Part shown: one piece after another, positions 1-8,381 of the stretch
How positions within the stretch are numbered: the first letter of the stretch is position 1
How the letters are laid out: each line of letters begins with the position of its first letter
Source of the DNA: Candidatus Jettenia caeni
GTDB lineage: Bacteria > Planctomycetota > Brocadiia > Brocadiales > Brocadiaceae
Assembly: GCA_000296795.1 (NCBI GenBank)
Contig: BAFH01000002.1
Span: 62,001-126,000 of the forward strand
Length of the DNA stretch: 64,000 bases
Reading direction: 5' to 3'
Notes under the pieces: generated by a model
Database searches by the model: none
The model's input: the letters and a program-made list of their open reading frames with translations, nothing else
Told to the model about the DNA's origin: nothing
Program-made: the position numbers and the translations under genes

Positions 1-567
1 AACCCCTGTCGCTGACACTACAGCACCATTAATCACCTTTGCTTGGCCAGGTTTGCACCGAATGGCATCAGCGTCATAAAAGTAGTGGTCAGACTTGACG
101 AAATGAAAGATGTTTTCGTAGACGTTGCGCAATTTGTCCTTGGCATTATCCGGCCCGCCTTTAACTTTGTTCCAGATGACGCTGTTACGCAAAAGCCATC
201 CTTGACAGTCGGTCATGGCAAGCGCGACTCGCCAGGGAATACCAACGAGGCTCTTGCGATGATATGCATCGCCGACATTCAGCCAGAAAGAGCCGGTTGG
301 CTTGAGGACCCTCTTCACTTCAGCAATAATGGCGAAAAGCTTTTTGACGTACTCTTCGTATGTCTCCTCAAGCCCAATGCCTCCATTCAAATACTCACGC
401 TGACCCCAGTAGGGCGGCGAAGTCATACAACAGTCGATGCAATCAGGAGAGAAGGACACAAGCATCTCCAGACAGTCTCCGAGAATGAATAGCGGTTGGC
501 GATTTCCAGACCGGAGATACTCGCCGAGTACCTCATTGGTCTGTACAAACTTACTGGAATCGCTCAT
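1..567 (-). CDS. Site-specific DNA methyltransferase, N-terminal part (gene runs off window start)
   Basis: The frame is open without a stop from an ATG at 567 to base 1 (189 codons), so the 3' part lies outside the window. Near residues 49-54 it reads TSPPYWG, the catalytic motif IV of beta-class amino-methyltransferases (N4-cytosine or N6-adenine), preceded by ILGDCLEML. After it comes a region with LKPTGSFWLNVGDAYH that fits the next conserved strand. The enzyme would methylate a specific DNA site using S-adenosylmethionine. No restriction enzyme gene is visible upstream; one could lie downstream, outside the window. Target base and site cannot be read from this fragment. Confidence 0.88.
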   Translation of the reverse strand, partial: MSDSSKFVQTNEVLGEYLRSGNRQPLFILGDCLEMLVSFSPDCIDCCMTSPPYWGQREYLNGGIGLEETYEEYVKKLFAIIAEVKRVLKPTGSFWLNVGDAYHRKSLVGIPWRVALAMTDCQGWLLRNSVIWNKVKGGPDNAKDKLRNVYENIFHFVKSDHYFYDADAIRCKPGQAKVINGAVVSATGV

Positions 568-679
568 TGCTCGACATCCTCCCCGCATTTCCACTACCGA
601 CCGGCAGAGTTAGGCATAATCTATGATCAACCAAGCCTTTTACCTCTTATCTTTTCACCCTCGATTAATCTTACTTTGC

Positions 680-941
680 TTATTTTTCCTTGCTCTGAGT
701 CTTACGTTTGTCCGCAGTTCTTACGGATGAACCCTCTTTTTTTCTATGTTGTTTCGGACAAATATAAATATCAACCATCTCCTCTTTGTAAAATACAATG
801 GCGTGTCCGCAGGATCCGAATCAACGAAATTTACCTCTCTCCTCCGGCTCAGAGCCTTCATCTCTCTAACCGTATTCTCAAAGAAATGAGATTGATGACC
901 ATGTCACATTCGTATGAGGGTGGGAATATTTCTTCCGGCAT
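680..941 (-). pseudogene. Small Cys-containing conserved hypothetical protein, two frameshifts
   Basis: Reading the minus strand from an ATG at 941 gives MPEEIFPPSYECD, then a one-base loss, then GHQSHFFENTVREMKAL in another frame. A second shift leads to AIVFYKEEMVDIYICP and a Lys-rich tail ending at TAA (680-682). The three pieces join into one roughly 87-residue protein resembling a small family with an ECDCGH...CP pattern, perhaps metal binding; I recognise the pattern but know no function. The gene is followed 110 bp later by the methyltransferase on the same strand. GTTAGGC (minus, 984-978) and GCCTAAC (minus, 615-609) lie on either side, as they might in an integron cassette, but no stem structure supports this. 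Confidence 0.5.
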
Positions 942-1321
942 TACAGCGCCAGCCTTACCTTAGCCTTCAACTCTGGTGCCTAACATTAATTACATTGATC
1001 CGTATACTATGCGGAGTTACAGGTTTTTTCCCTATAACATGCCTTTGATATGGTAAATACTATCATGATAATCCTTCAGACACTGCCACTTGTCTCTCTT
1101 TGCACTTGTTATCATGCCGTCTTATATGGATCAGTATAAAATACTCTTATTCCATTTCAAAGTCTATCTAATTGTCAGGCTTATTTTCAATGGATGATAG
1201 GAATTCTTTAAAAAGGATGATAATACAAAAACGAAGAAGAGTGCAAGCTTTTTTCGTTTTTTATGCGGAAAGAACGTAACAGGCCTGAGGCAACTCTGTC
1301 AAACCTGGATGCTCATCAGGT
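942..1321. other. Intergenic region without a gene
   Basis: No ORF with credible coding character was seen on either strand. Around 1218-1277 there is an A/T-rich module (GAAGAAGAGTGCAAGC followed by T runs) that recurs in similar form near 27318-27378 and in shorter form near 17273-17297. It lies just downstream of the SLAC1-type gene and may serve as its 3' end, but no classical hairpin is obvious. Confidence 0.4.
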
Positions 1322-2581
1322 TTAACGGTCGATTACCCGATCAAAATACCATTTTTTTGTCAGCATGTTATAGGATATCTGGCAAGTAAGATTATCGCTG
1401 ATAACTACACAGTATCGTTTCTTTGATACACCTTGAATGGTTTGATCTACCCATTCATTGACAACTTCTCTTATACGAAAAATTCTTCCACGTAATTTGA
1501 AGCTATACGGAACTGCATAATTAATCGTCAGGTCGTTAACAGGTACCCATATCGAAGATTTCACCAAATGAATCAGGGTAAATACAGATGAAAAACACCA
1601 GAGTGCAATACAAGCAACGGAAAAACATATCGAGATTATAATAAGATATTGTCCTCCAAATAAGTTAGATAGTTGAATGGTACTATAGGCATATAACCCC
1701 AGAGCAAAAGCAACCTCCCAATATCCTACAGTAAACACAAGACCATCATCGCAGAAAGCTTGTTTTCTTATAGCCAAGATAACCAGAAACGGTAACCACC
1801 ATAAACCTACAGACCAAAAAAACAGGGAAAATCCCTTTAAAAAAGGAAGGAAATCTGTGAATGGCCCATGCATGATATGTATGTGCTGATAGAGTGCGAT
1901 ACCAGTAAGCGCTGTTAATGCTGCTGCTCCCATATTCATCCAATAAGGTGACAACGCTGCATCGCTACTCAATTGATAAAATACCAGTCTTAACATAATG
2001 AATGCCGTGAAGATGAGGTACAGACATGCACCCACAGACCATAAGGCAAATGAAAATAATTGGATAAACGTTACGTGCTGCATTGCATGTTCTGCGATAG
2101 TTATACCAAGGAAAGCTGTCGATTGCGTGCCCACTATGGTAAAAAACCAACCACCATGCAGAATATCCTCAATCTTCCTGTCTTCAGATTTTCGGTGAAG
2201 GAATACAATGCTAAATGAGGAGAAAGAGGCGCCTAGCCAAAGACTAATGGCTACATACCAAAGTATATGAGCTGCCGTAGAGAAATGAAATACTTTAGAT
2301 AAACAAATGCCAATAAGATTAATTGCACTAACAATGGTAAAGAAATAAAAACTTTTCTCTGGATTGAGCAATTCATTTAAGGAATTCTCATAGAATAGCG
2401 TGATCTGTGTTGCCTTAAAAATAATTGCAGAAAAGAATATGACCAGGCTTGTTACAAAAAAGTATGGGACAATGGTCTCGAATCCATGTAATGACGAGAT
2501 AGACATAACCATTATGGTAGCCATGACAGCAGTAAACCATCGGGTATCCATCGAATAGGTTGCGACCTTTAATATATTCAT
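1322..2581 (-). CDS. SLAC1/TDT-family anion channel or transporter with extra C-terminal domain
   Basis: This 419-residue membrane protein has about ten hydrophobic segments. Stretches such as GWFFTIVGTQSTAFLG, LSPYWMNMGAAALTALTGIA and WWLPFLVILAIR are typical of the tellurite-resistance/dicarboxylate transporter (TDT, SLAC1-like) family, which moves anions across the inner membrane. The last 70 residues are soluble and contain a short basic motif FKLRGRIFRIREVVNEW followed by alternating strand-like sequence, an addition not found in plain TehA proteins. It is the last gene of the train starting with the response regulator at 6278, separated from the NarK gene by 174 bp with a strong hairpin. 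The substrate is unknown; nitrite, nitrate or an organic anion are possible given the neighbours. Confidence 0.8.
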   Translation of the reverse strand: MNILKVATYSMDTRWFTAVMATIMVMSISSLHGFETIVPYFFVTSLVIFFSAIIFKATQITLFYENSLNELLNPEKSFYFFTIVSAINLIGICLSKVFHFSTAAHILWYVAISLWLGASFSSFSIVFLHRKSEDRKIEDILHGGWFFTIVGTQSTAFLGITIAEHAMQHVTFIQLFSFALWSVGACLYLIFTAFIMLRLVFYQLSSDAALSPYWMNMGAAALTALTGIALYQHIHIMHGPFTDFLPFLKGFSLFFWSVGLWWLPFLVILAIRKQAFCDDGLVFTVGYWEVAFALGLYAYSTIQLSNLFGGQYLIIISICFSVACIALWCFSSVFTLIHLVKSSIWVPVNDLTINYAVPYSFKLRGRIFRIREVVNEWVDQTIQGVSKKRYCVVISDNLTCQISYNMLTKKWYFDRVIDR

Positions 2582-2702
2582 AAATAGAGTTAATAAAACA
2601 CGACAAAAGAAAGATATTTACTATAAGGAAATAAGATACCGTTTCATTGAGGATTAGTGGATGAAGATGCTTATTATGGTGGTTCCTTTGAGAAGTTATT
2701 TT

Positions 2703-2744
2703 GTAGGAGGTGTTAAAATCTTGTAGAAGTTAAACACCTCCTAC
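2703..2744 (-). terminator. 12-bp perfect hairpin between narK and the SLAC1-type gene
   Basis: GTAGGAGGTGTT (2703-2714) and AACACCTCCTAC (2733-2744) are perfect inverted repeats with an 18-base loop, 12 bp after the narK stop. The minus-strand transcript would form a stable stem but is not followed by a clean U run, so it may be a processing or attenuation hairpin, not a classical terminator. It would uncouple expression of the downstream channel gene from narK. Confidence 0.55.
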
Positions 2745-2755
2745 TATTGCAATAT

Positions 2756-3955
2756 TTAAGTAGTACCCAGCGCTTGTTTGTTTGTGTTTGACAAAGTCTT
2801 TTCTTCCATAAAGGATAGACACATGAGGCATACAAGAGATACGAAGATAAATCCCAGATAATAATTATCGGTGTAATCCTTAATTGTACCCAGTATTATC
2901 GGAAGGAAAAAGCCTCCGAGACCTCCGGCTGCTCCTACCAGACCGCCTACAGAGCCTGTATCTTTCGGGAAATTTTCTGCTACCAGTTTATACACAACGC
3001 CATTTCCAATACCAAGACAAGTTCCCATGATATAGAACACAACGAGTGAAGTCACTAACGATACATTCAAATTAAGGAATACCGTTATGACAAGCACGAC
3101 TAAGGTAAGGGCTATTATTAGCTTTCTTCCATTAAACTTATCTCCCAAATACCCCCCCAGGATACGGGTAAACGATGAAAGAAATACAAATATTGATGTA
3201 TAGCTACCTGCTTTTACAGGACTAATGCCATAAAAGTCAATCAGATAAGATGGCAACCATATCGAGAAGCATACAAAAAACCCAAAAAACATGAAGTAAA
3301 TTAAGCAGAAAACCCAGGCTAGACCAGACGATTTATATATCTTTAGTTTCTCTCTGAGAGTTGGAACTTTTACATTTGCCGGCCTTGGTGCATTAGAGGT
3401 AAAAAACCAATACACAAATGCCATCAAGAGTAAAGGGATTGCATAAATGATAAATGCTTTATGCCATCCTAAAGATTCAGCGATAAATGGCGCCCCAAAA
3501 CCAGAAATAGCAGTACCAGCATTTCCCACACCATAAACTCCTAATGCAAGCCCCTGTTTTTTCTTTGGGTACCATTCTGAGACATGGGGAATTCCAATGG
3601 AAAATGATGAACCGATCAAGCCAAAAAAAAGCCCACCCACTAATAAAAAGCCATAACTATTTGCGAAACCAGTTAAAAGCAAAGATGCAAAACCAAACAG
3701 AAGCATAATAGTAAAAACAAGCCTTCCACCAAATTTATCCGTCACAATACCCATAGGGATCTTTGCCAGCGAACCGAGCAATACAGGCATTGCAAGTAAT
3801 AATCCCACCGATGTGGAAGACAAATTAAACTCTTCCTTAAAGTAGATTGCCAAGGGAGCGAACAAGGTCCAACCAGCAAAACAGAGGGCAAATGCCGTTG
3901 TTGCAAGTATCATTACCTTGGTATTCCCGTTCGGCGTTTGTAAAGATTCACTCAT
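2756..3955 (-). CDS. narK: NarK-type nitrate/nitrite transporter (MFS, NNP family)
   Basis: The 399-residue protein has twelve predicted membrane helices and belongs to the nitrate/nitrite porter branch of the major facilitator superfamily. The first half contains the MFS loop motif GIVTDKFGGR (residues about 68-77). Helix 11 carries the nitrate signature GGLVGAAGGLGGFFLP. It would import nitrate or nitrite or exchange the two across the inner membrane. The start is supported by a perfect AGGAGG eight bases upstream. It follows the PAS gene by 62 bp and shares its strand with the sensor and response regulator genes, so nitrogen-oxyanion sensing and transport are probably coupled. Confidence 0.93.
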   Translation of the reverse strand: MSESLQTPNGNTKVMILATTAFALCFAGWTLFAPLAIYFKEEFNLSSTSVGLLLAMPVLLGSLAKIPMGIVTDKFGGRLVFTIMLLFGFASLLLTGFANSYGFLLVGGLFFGLIGSSFSIGIPHVSEWYPKKKQGLALGVYGVGNAGTAISGFGAPFIAESLGWHKAFIIYAIPLLLMAFVYWFFTSNAPRPANVKVPTLREKLKIYKSSGLAWVFCLIYFMFFGFFVCFSIWLPSYLIDFYGISPVKAGSYTSIFVFLSSFTRILGGYLGDKFNGRKLIIALTLVVLVITVFLNLNVSLVTSLVVFYIMGTCLGIGNGVVYKLVAENFPKDTGSVGGLVGAAGGLGGFFLPIILGTIKDYTDNYYLGFIFVSLVCLMCLSFMEEKTLSNTNKQALGTT

Positions 3956-4017
3956 AAGAACCTCCTAGAAATAGTAAACTAAGCCTATAAATTTTAAAAT
4001 TATTATTGATTCCTTTA

Positions 4018-4413
4018 TTATAAAGAGAGCGATGCCTGAATAGATTCAAATTCATTTTTCACCTTTAAAGGACATTTATAGAGACCCTCTGTAACGAGAG
4101 TACTACTTTGCCTTATAAAGAATAGCTTACCACTCTTTGTTTTCATGAGGGTATAGAAGCCATTCACCTGACCGTCCCTGAACAGCATTGATAGTGTTTT
4201 CTCATGGTCAAAAGGATGCGCATATAATTCATTTATCTTTTTCCCAATTACATCATCAGGCGAGGCAAACCCAAAAAGTCGTGCACCTGCACTATTAATA
4301 TGTATGATAACCCCATCATAGGAAGGCTCGTACTCATACCATCCTTTTACATCCTGCACATCGGGAGATGTTTTTGATTCATCCTTTGCTGATGATATAT
4401 TTTTGTTGTTCAT
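4018..4413 (-). CDS. Stand-alone PAS-domain protein
   Basis: This 131-residue soluble protein is essentially one PAS domain: EPSYDGVIIHINSAGARLFGF at the front, the GKKINELYAHP helix in the middle and a KTKSGKLFFIRQSSTLV hairpin at the end. No kinase, HTH or cyclase output domain is attached, so it probably acts by binding a partner such as the adjacent sensor. AGAGGAGGT lies just before the ATG. It sits between the Cache sensor gene (37 bp upstream) and narK. The ligand is unknown. Confidence 0.78.
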   Translation of the reverse strand: MNNKNISSAKDESKTSPDVQDVKGWYEYEPSYDGVIIHINSAGARLFGFASPDDVIGKKINELYAHPFDHEKTLSMLFRDGQVNGFYTLMKTKSGKLFFIRQSSTLVTEGLYKCPLKVKNEFESIQASLSL

Positions 4414-4450
4414 AGATACCTCCTCTTATTAATCCCTTTTAATGCTTTCA

Positions 4451-5857
4451 TTACCAGGTTACTGCCGTTTTTTCTGATGATTGTTTTGCATTGATTTTTA
4501 CTGTCTCTTTACCTTCATCCTCTGTGTAATTATGCATAGTATTCTCAGATTTTAAGACAGGAATTTGCTCCTTGAATTTAGAAATATTACTCTTGATAAA
4601 ATCTTCATCCCTTTTTGTCACAATAGAGCCAAATACATATAAAGGGTTATAAACTTCGTACTTTTGTTCCCGGAGATACCCACGCTCTTTTCTTACTTCA
4701 TAACCATCCAGAATAGCTATAACAAAGCCAACCAGGAAGACAGTCGTTACACCCAGTAAGGCTTTCTGTGGTAAAGATAGGCCTTTTAACATATACCCCG
4801 CATTTAACTTCCTGTACATCAAGGTAGCCATAACGAATGCTGGGACGATTATTACCATCATAAGGGACTTTACCATTGAATTGATATTATTTATGGTACC
4901 AAGCGCCTCATCTGCATCGATCTCCACGATTAATCCCATATTTAAGTCCTTAACCCAGCTCCAGGCGCCCACAACCTTGAATCCATCATAATCCATATAT
5001 CCTTCCAAATCGTATCCACTTGTTTTTTGCGTAATACACTTCTTTACCCCTTTTGTTATAAGATTGGTATCTGGGTCAACTACCTTATGGCATGTCTTAC
5101 AGGTATCACTGCTATTTTCTTTTATATGATCTGAAAATCTCGATTGCGTAATCATCGTACCATCTTTATTTACCAAATAAGCTTCCCCGGTTTTTCCTAG
5201 CACATCATTCCGTATACCATTATTCAGGGCAGATGCATCCATCCATACCAGGACTGCACCAATTACATCGTAATTCTGCCCCTTGATTGGATAAGACATA
5301 AACAGAGAAGGCAACTCTTTATCTGTTTCGCCCTGCATATCATTTATAGGAAAATGGATTACATCAGAAATATACGTTTTACCGTCATACAGAGTTTCCT
5401 GAATATTACGGAATGATTTTTCTTTTATAATATTCATGCCCAGCATGGATTTCTCATTTTCAGTTGTAGCCTGAATTACCCCTGCTGCATCACAAATAAA
5501 TATTCCTTTATAATTGTAATCTGCCTTTGTGCACTCTAATTGCGTTTTTAACCTTAAATATTCATGTTCATCTTTTCCCTTTACGAGACTCACAAAATCC
5601 TCACTACCATGGATAAACAGTGCACCCTGAATGGTGTCTGAAATAGCCCTGGCATGTGACTTTCTTTCTTCCCACATGTGTGTAAGGAGATCTCTTTGTT
5701 CTTTTACGATGCCTTCCAGATTCCTTTTAACACTTTGTTTTAATTCGGCACTTGCCTTTGGAAATGCAAGCATTCTAAACAAAACAAGGGGAAACAATCC
5801 AAAAAATATGAAAGTAACAATAACGATAACAATGCGTTCTTTAAGTATTCGTATCAT
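4451..5857 (-). CDS. Membrane Cache sensor with a CXXCH haem motif and no output domain
   Basis: Of 468 residues, helix 1 (about 8-30) anchors a periplasmic region (about 35-325) built like a double-Cache sensor. It contains CKTCH at 253-257, the attachment signature for c-type haem. Two further helices (about 330-347 and 366-384) follow, then a roughly 80-residue tail with no recognisable histidine kinase, HAMP, GGDEF or methyl-accepting domain. A haem there could sense redox state, NO or another small ligand. The gene is flanked by a lone receiver protein (40 bp upstream) and a lone PAS protein, as though one sensor kinase had been split into parts. Family assignment is good; haem binding and signalling route are inferred. 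Confidence 0.8.
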   Translation of the reverse strand: MIRILKERIVIVIVTFIFFGLFPLVLFRMLAFPKASAELKQSVKRNLEGIVKEQRDLLTHMWEERKSHARAISDTIQGALFIHGSEDFVSLVKGKDEHEYLRLKTQLECTKADYNYKGIFICDAAGVIQATTENEKSMLGMNIIKEKSFRNIQETLYDGKTYISDVIHFPINDMQGETDKELPSLFMSYPIKGQNYDVIGAVLVWMDASALNNGIRNDVLGKTGEAYLVNKDGTMITQSRFSDHIKENSSDTCKTCHKVVDPDTNLITKGVKKCITQKTSGYDLEGYMDYDGFKVVGAWSWVKDLNMGLIVEIDADEALGTINNINSMVKSLMMVIIVPAFVMATLMYRKLNAGYMLKGLSLPQKALLGVTTVFLVGFVIAILDGYEVRKERGYLREQKYEVYNPLYVFGSIVTKRDEDFIKSNISKFKEQIPVLKSENTMHNYTEDEGKETVKINAKQSSEKTAVTW

Positions 5858-5897
5858 ATTTCACCTCTTCTACGTTAAATTCTCCAAAGTATATAAA

Positions 5898-6278
5898 TTA
5901 TTCTATGCCTTTTTTTGTAAATTCAGCAAGACATGCTTCTATGTCACTGGTACTAAAAGGTTTTGTAATTACCTTATTTGCGCCTTTTTTGATAGCCTCT
6001 TTCACGACATCCTCATCTGTATAGGCGGTAATAATAACAATATGAGAATTAACCCTTATTCCTTTCATTTGATCTAAGAATTCGATACCATCCATTCCCG
6101 GCATCTTCACATCTAATAAAATAATTGAATAACAGCGCCTCTTAATCTCTTCCAATGCATCGAAACCATTATTTACTGCCTTTGTCTCAAACCCAAGATC
6201 AGCCAGGGAATTCGCCAATACTTTTCTATATCCTTCTTCATCATCAACAATCAATATTTTTCTTGCTATCATTTCCAT
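5898..6278 (-). CDS. Single-domain response regulator (CheY-like receiver)
   Basis: The protein has 126 residues and only a receiver domain: acidic pair DDEE near residues 11-14, phospho-acceptor Asp in IILLDVKMPGMDG (about 56), the TAYTD switch Thr near 86, and the conserved Lys in ITKPF near 106. It lacks a DNA-binding or enzymatic output. It is the first gene of the train leading to the Cache sensor, PAS protein and NarK. The kinase that phosphorylates it is not encoded nearby. Confidence 0.9.
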   Translation of the reverse strand: MEMIARKILIVDDEEGYRKVLANSLADLGFETKAVNNGFDALEEIKRRCYSIILLDVKMPGMDGIEFLDQMKGIRVNSHIVIITAYTDEDVVKEAIKKGANKVITKPFSTSDIEACLAEFTKKGIE

Positions 6279-6431
6279 AATTCTTCTATTTACCGTAATA
6301 TCATTATTTGTGAAGATAGTTACGCAACCGATATACCTATAAAAATATAAAACATTTAGATTGTTCTAAGCATTTTGTATTTTTATAGTTATGAGAAATA
6401 AAAATTTTTTTTAAATAATTTTTAACAATGT

Positions 6432-6547
6432 AACTGCAACCAAATTGTTTCATTTGAAAATTCCTGCAATAATTGTAAGTGTTTAATGTGAAAAGATATA
6501 AGTGGAATAATAAAAGTTTAATAAGTGGAAACAATTTGGTTGCAGTT
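6432..6547. repeat. 116-bp element with perfect 20-bp terminal inverted repeats
   Basis: AACTGCAACCAAATTGTTTC (6432-6451) is matched exactly by its reverse complement at 6528-6547. The 76 bases between are AT-rich and non-coding. It lies about 150 bp upstream of the response regulator gene. It could be a miniature transposable element or a long regulatory hairpin; I found no clear target duplication. Confidence 0.6.
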
Positions 6548-7009
6548 TAAGAATTAAGGAATAGTGTATGATTTAATACCGCACGCACGAGAGAAGAGAA
6601 ATTAAAACACAACATCTCCTTTTTCCTTGCTAGTACTAACTAAATAAAATTCCAATTGTAAAAGCAGAAATAAAACGCTTTGATGAAGATTTCAGGCCAT
6701 TAACAGATGAAACACTAAAGTATTGATAACTACTCAAAATACGGCACAAAACCGGGGCAGGGAAGAACACAAGATTCGCCCTTACTATGATCCAACAATA
6801 TTTTGTGTAAATAAAAATATTGCTTAAAAGAGACTCAATCGGATGACATATTTCCTAACAATATGCATGATCTGTCGTGCATCTGGAATTATTACGGTGT
6901 GAGAATACTTGGAAAGAATTCTGAGGAAAAGACAAAAACCAACACTTACCGTATTTTCCTCAAGCTAGAAGATCACTTGAGACAATAAGAGAGGTGCAAG
7001 TTGCTCTGC
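6548..7009. other. Intergenic stretch with short decayed coding fragments
   Basis: No intact gene is visible. One open stretch on the plus strand (about 6839-6988, ending LKLEDHLRQ and TAA) has coding-like composition but no start and no family I recognise. I read the region as decayed sequence next to the ISAs1 remnant. Confidence 0.3.
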
Positions 7010-7217
7010 ATATGGCCGTACACGGGCAATGGCAAATAGAATAGTGTTAGGTCAATACAAATGCAATGATAAGTCAAATGAGATTACAGCTATACCGGAA
7101 TTGTTGCGTTTATTGGATATCCATAGATGGATGTTACGGATGCAATGGGATGTCAAAAGGAGATTGCTAATTGGTAACTACCAGGCGAATCTTTGGTGGT
7201 ACGCCATAGAACATTGA
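7010..7217 (+). pseudogene. ISAs1-family transposase fragment, frameshifted
   Basis: The plus strand from 7029 reads NRIVLGQYKCNDKSNEITA then IPELLRLLDIH. After a frame change it reads DVTDAMGCQKEIANW. This is the first catalytic block of ISAs1-type DDE transposases (usual form TIDAMGCQKEIA). The rest of the gene and the IS ends are missing. Just downstream (about 7235-7300) a further scrap, GVAAKRKLSGW, may come from another transposase. Confidence 0.65.
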
Positions 7218-7510
7218 ATTTATTGAAGCAGGAAAAGCCAAGAAAGATTGGTGTAGCAGCAAAAAGAAAGCTCTCTGGCTGGAGAATGAGTATCTCTTTA
7301 AGGTAGTATCGAGCAGATCTATAATACTGTCATTACCAAGAGGTCTGCCCGTCCGCTCGTTACAGTTACACATCGAGGCTCATAGGCTTCTTCATCCGAT
7401 AGACCTCTGGAAAGGAATTCATCTCACTTGCCAAACTATTTTAAAAACAATGTCATAATGTTGAGGAGCAAAACCCAACGTTTTGGCTATTTGTCATTCA
7501 CGCGTTAATG
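7218..7510. other. Decayed sequence without a gene
   Basis: Apart from the transposase-like scrap noted with the ISAs1 fragment, nothing on either strand supports a gene here. Confidence 0.3.
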
Positions 7511-7897
7511 TCAGCGCGTACGTGTTACAGTAAGTTGAATCTCGCCTCGGTTATTCCAGTACATAAGGTTTATATCGTTAGCAAAGCAGTAAAGTGTACC
7601 TGTCAATTTCGGTGATATCCTCGCTTCCACTCCGATACGAAAGCAGGTATCTTTATCTCCATCAAGCGAACCGATCAGAGTAAACCAGCACTCTTTTGGA
7701 ACACGGCGTAGCCATTCGGTTGCTCGCAACAGTAAATTAGGGCTTATGTAGCCATCAGCATCGCAGGCAGTGTTCCAGTCTTTCCATTGGCCGCTCGCTT
7801 TAAAATAATATTCCTCTCCGGCAACCAGTCTTATCTGCGTATTATTCCACTTCTTGGATGCCCGGATCGTTTTTGTGATAGTCTCTCCGATTTCCAT
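7511..7897 (-). CDS. LecA (PA-IL)-like galactose-binding-fold protein
   Basis: The 128-residue protein has no signal peptide and looks like one beta-sandwich lectin domain. It contains the pattern of a hydrophobic strand, VAGEEYYFKASGQW, then CDADGY, a WFTLIGSLDG strand, IGVEAR, and near the end FANDINLMYWNNRGEIQL, close to the Ca-binding loop of PA-IL-like lectins (FANDxxxxYxNNxG). It may bind a sugar. AAGGA lies upstream of the ATG at 7897. No operon partner is visible; neighbours are mobile debris and a DUF2442 gene. Confidence 0.65.
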   Translation of the reverse strand: MEIGETITKTIRASKKWNNTQIRLVAGEEYYFKASGQWKDWNTACDADGYISPNLLLRATEWLRRVPKECWFTLIGSLDGDKDTCFRIGVEARISPKLTGTLYCFANDINLMYWNNRGEIQLTVTRTR

Positions 7898-8061
7898 ACC
7901 GTCCTTGATATTAAGGATTTATTAAAACGCCTAATGTTGGCTTTCGCTCCTCAACCCAACCTACCTTACTGAAAAACGCCGCAGTTGGGGTCGGGTACAA
8001 TGGGTTGTTGTGTGGCGCCCTGGAGGTATGGCTTACGCACTTTTATCACTAATTCAAGTTT

Positions 8062-8373
8062 TCAACTTTGACCCGTTCGTCGCCGTTGCAGCCATCGCTC
8101 AAATGAAGCCTGGCTCTCGCTCGACTTCTTACCTAGCAACATTCCTTCAACCCCAATATCTTCATCTAAATCAGGCCAATGAATACCATATCCTGCCCCA
8201 CTAATTTGGAAGTTAGCTCGTTCTGCTGGGGTTCCATAAGCTAAACGAGGATACCAGCCAATCGGAATCGCGATGGTACGACCATCTTCTAAATCAACCG
8301 AGAGTGTATCATCCGTAACAGTCACGTTGATAATTCTACTAAGGGTTAGCGTTGCAGAATGCATCCCATTCAT
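8062..8373 (-). CDS. DUF2442-family protein (partner of DUF4160)
   Basis: This 103-residue protein has the DUF2442 signature: a small beta region with VDLEDGRTIAIPIGWYPRL and the diagnostic IHWPDLDEDIGVEGML near the end. DUF2442 genes usually follow DUF4160 genes, and the pair is generally regarded as toxin-antitoxin-like. Here the partner lies at 9528-9746 on the same strand, and an IS630 element now separates the two. Removing the IS restores an ATGA overlap between the genes. Confidence 0.82.
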   Translation of the reverse strand: MNGMHSATLTLSRIINVTVTDDTLSVDLEDGRTIAIPIGWYPRLAYGTPAERANFQISGAGYGIHWPDLDEDIGVEGMLLGKKSSESQASFERWLQRRRTGQS

Positions 8374-8381
8374 TTCTTATA

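Noticed and set aside
43-963. Two plus-strand ORFs of about 150 codons
   Set aside because: The first is antisense to the methyltransferase, whose catalytic motif TSPPYWG is on the minus strand; the second spans the pseudogene at 680-941 in antisense and has no coding character.
609-984. GTTAGGC and GCCTAAC cores around the small pseudogene as integron sites
   Set aside because: Both match the core consensus but I found no paired arms or extrahelical bases next to them.
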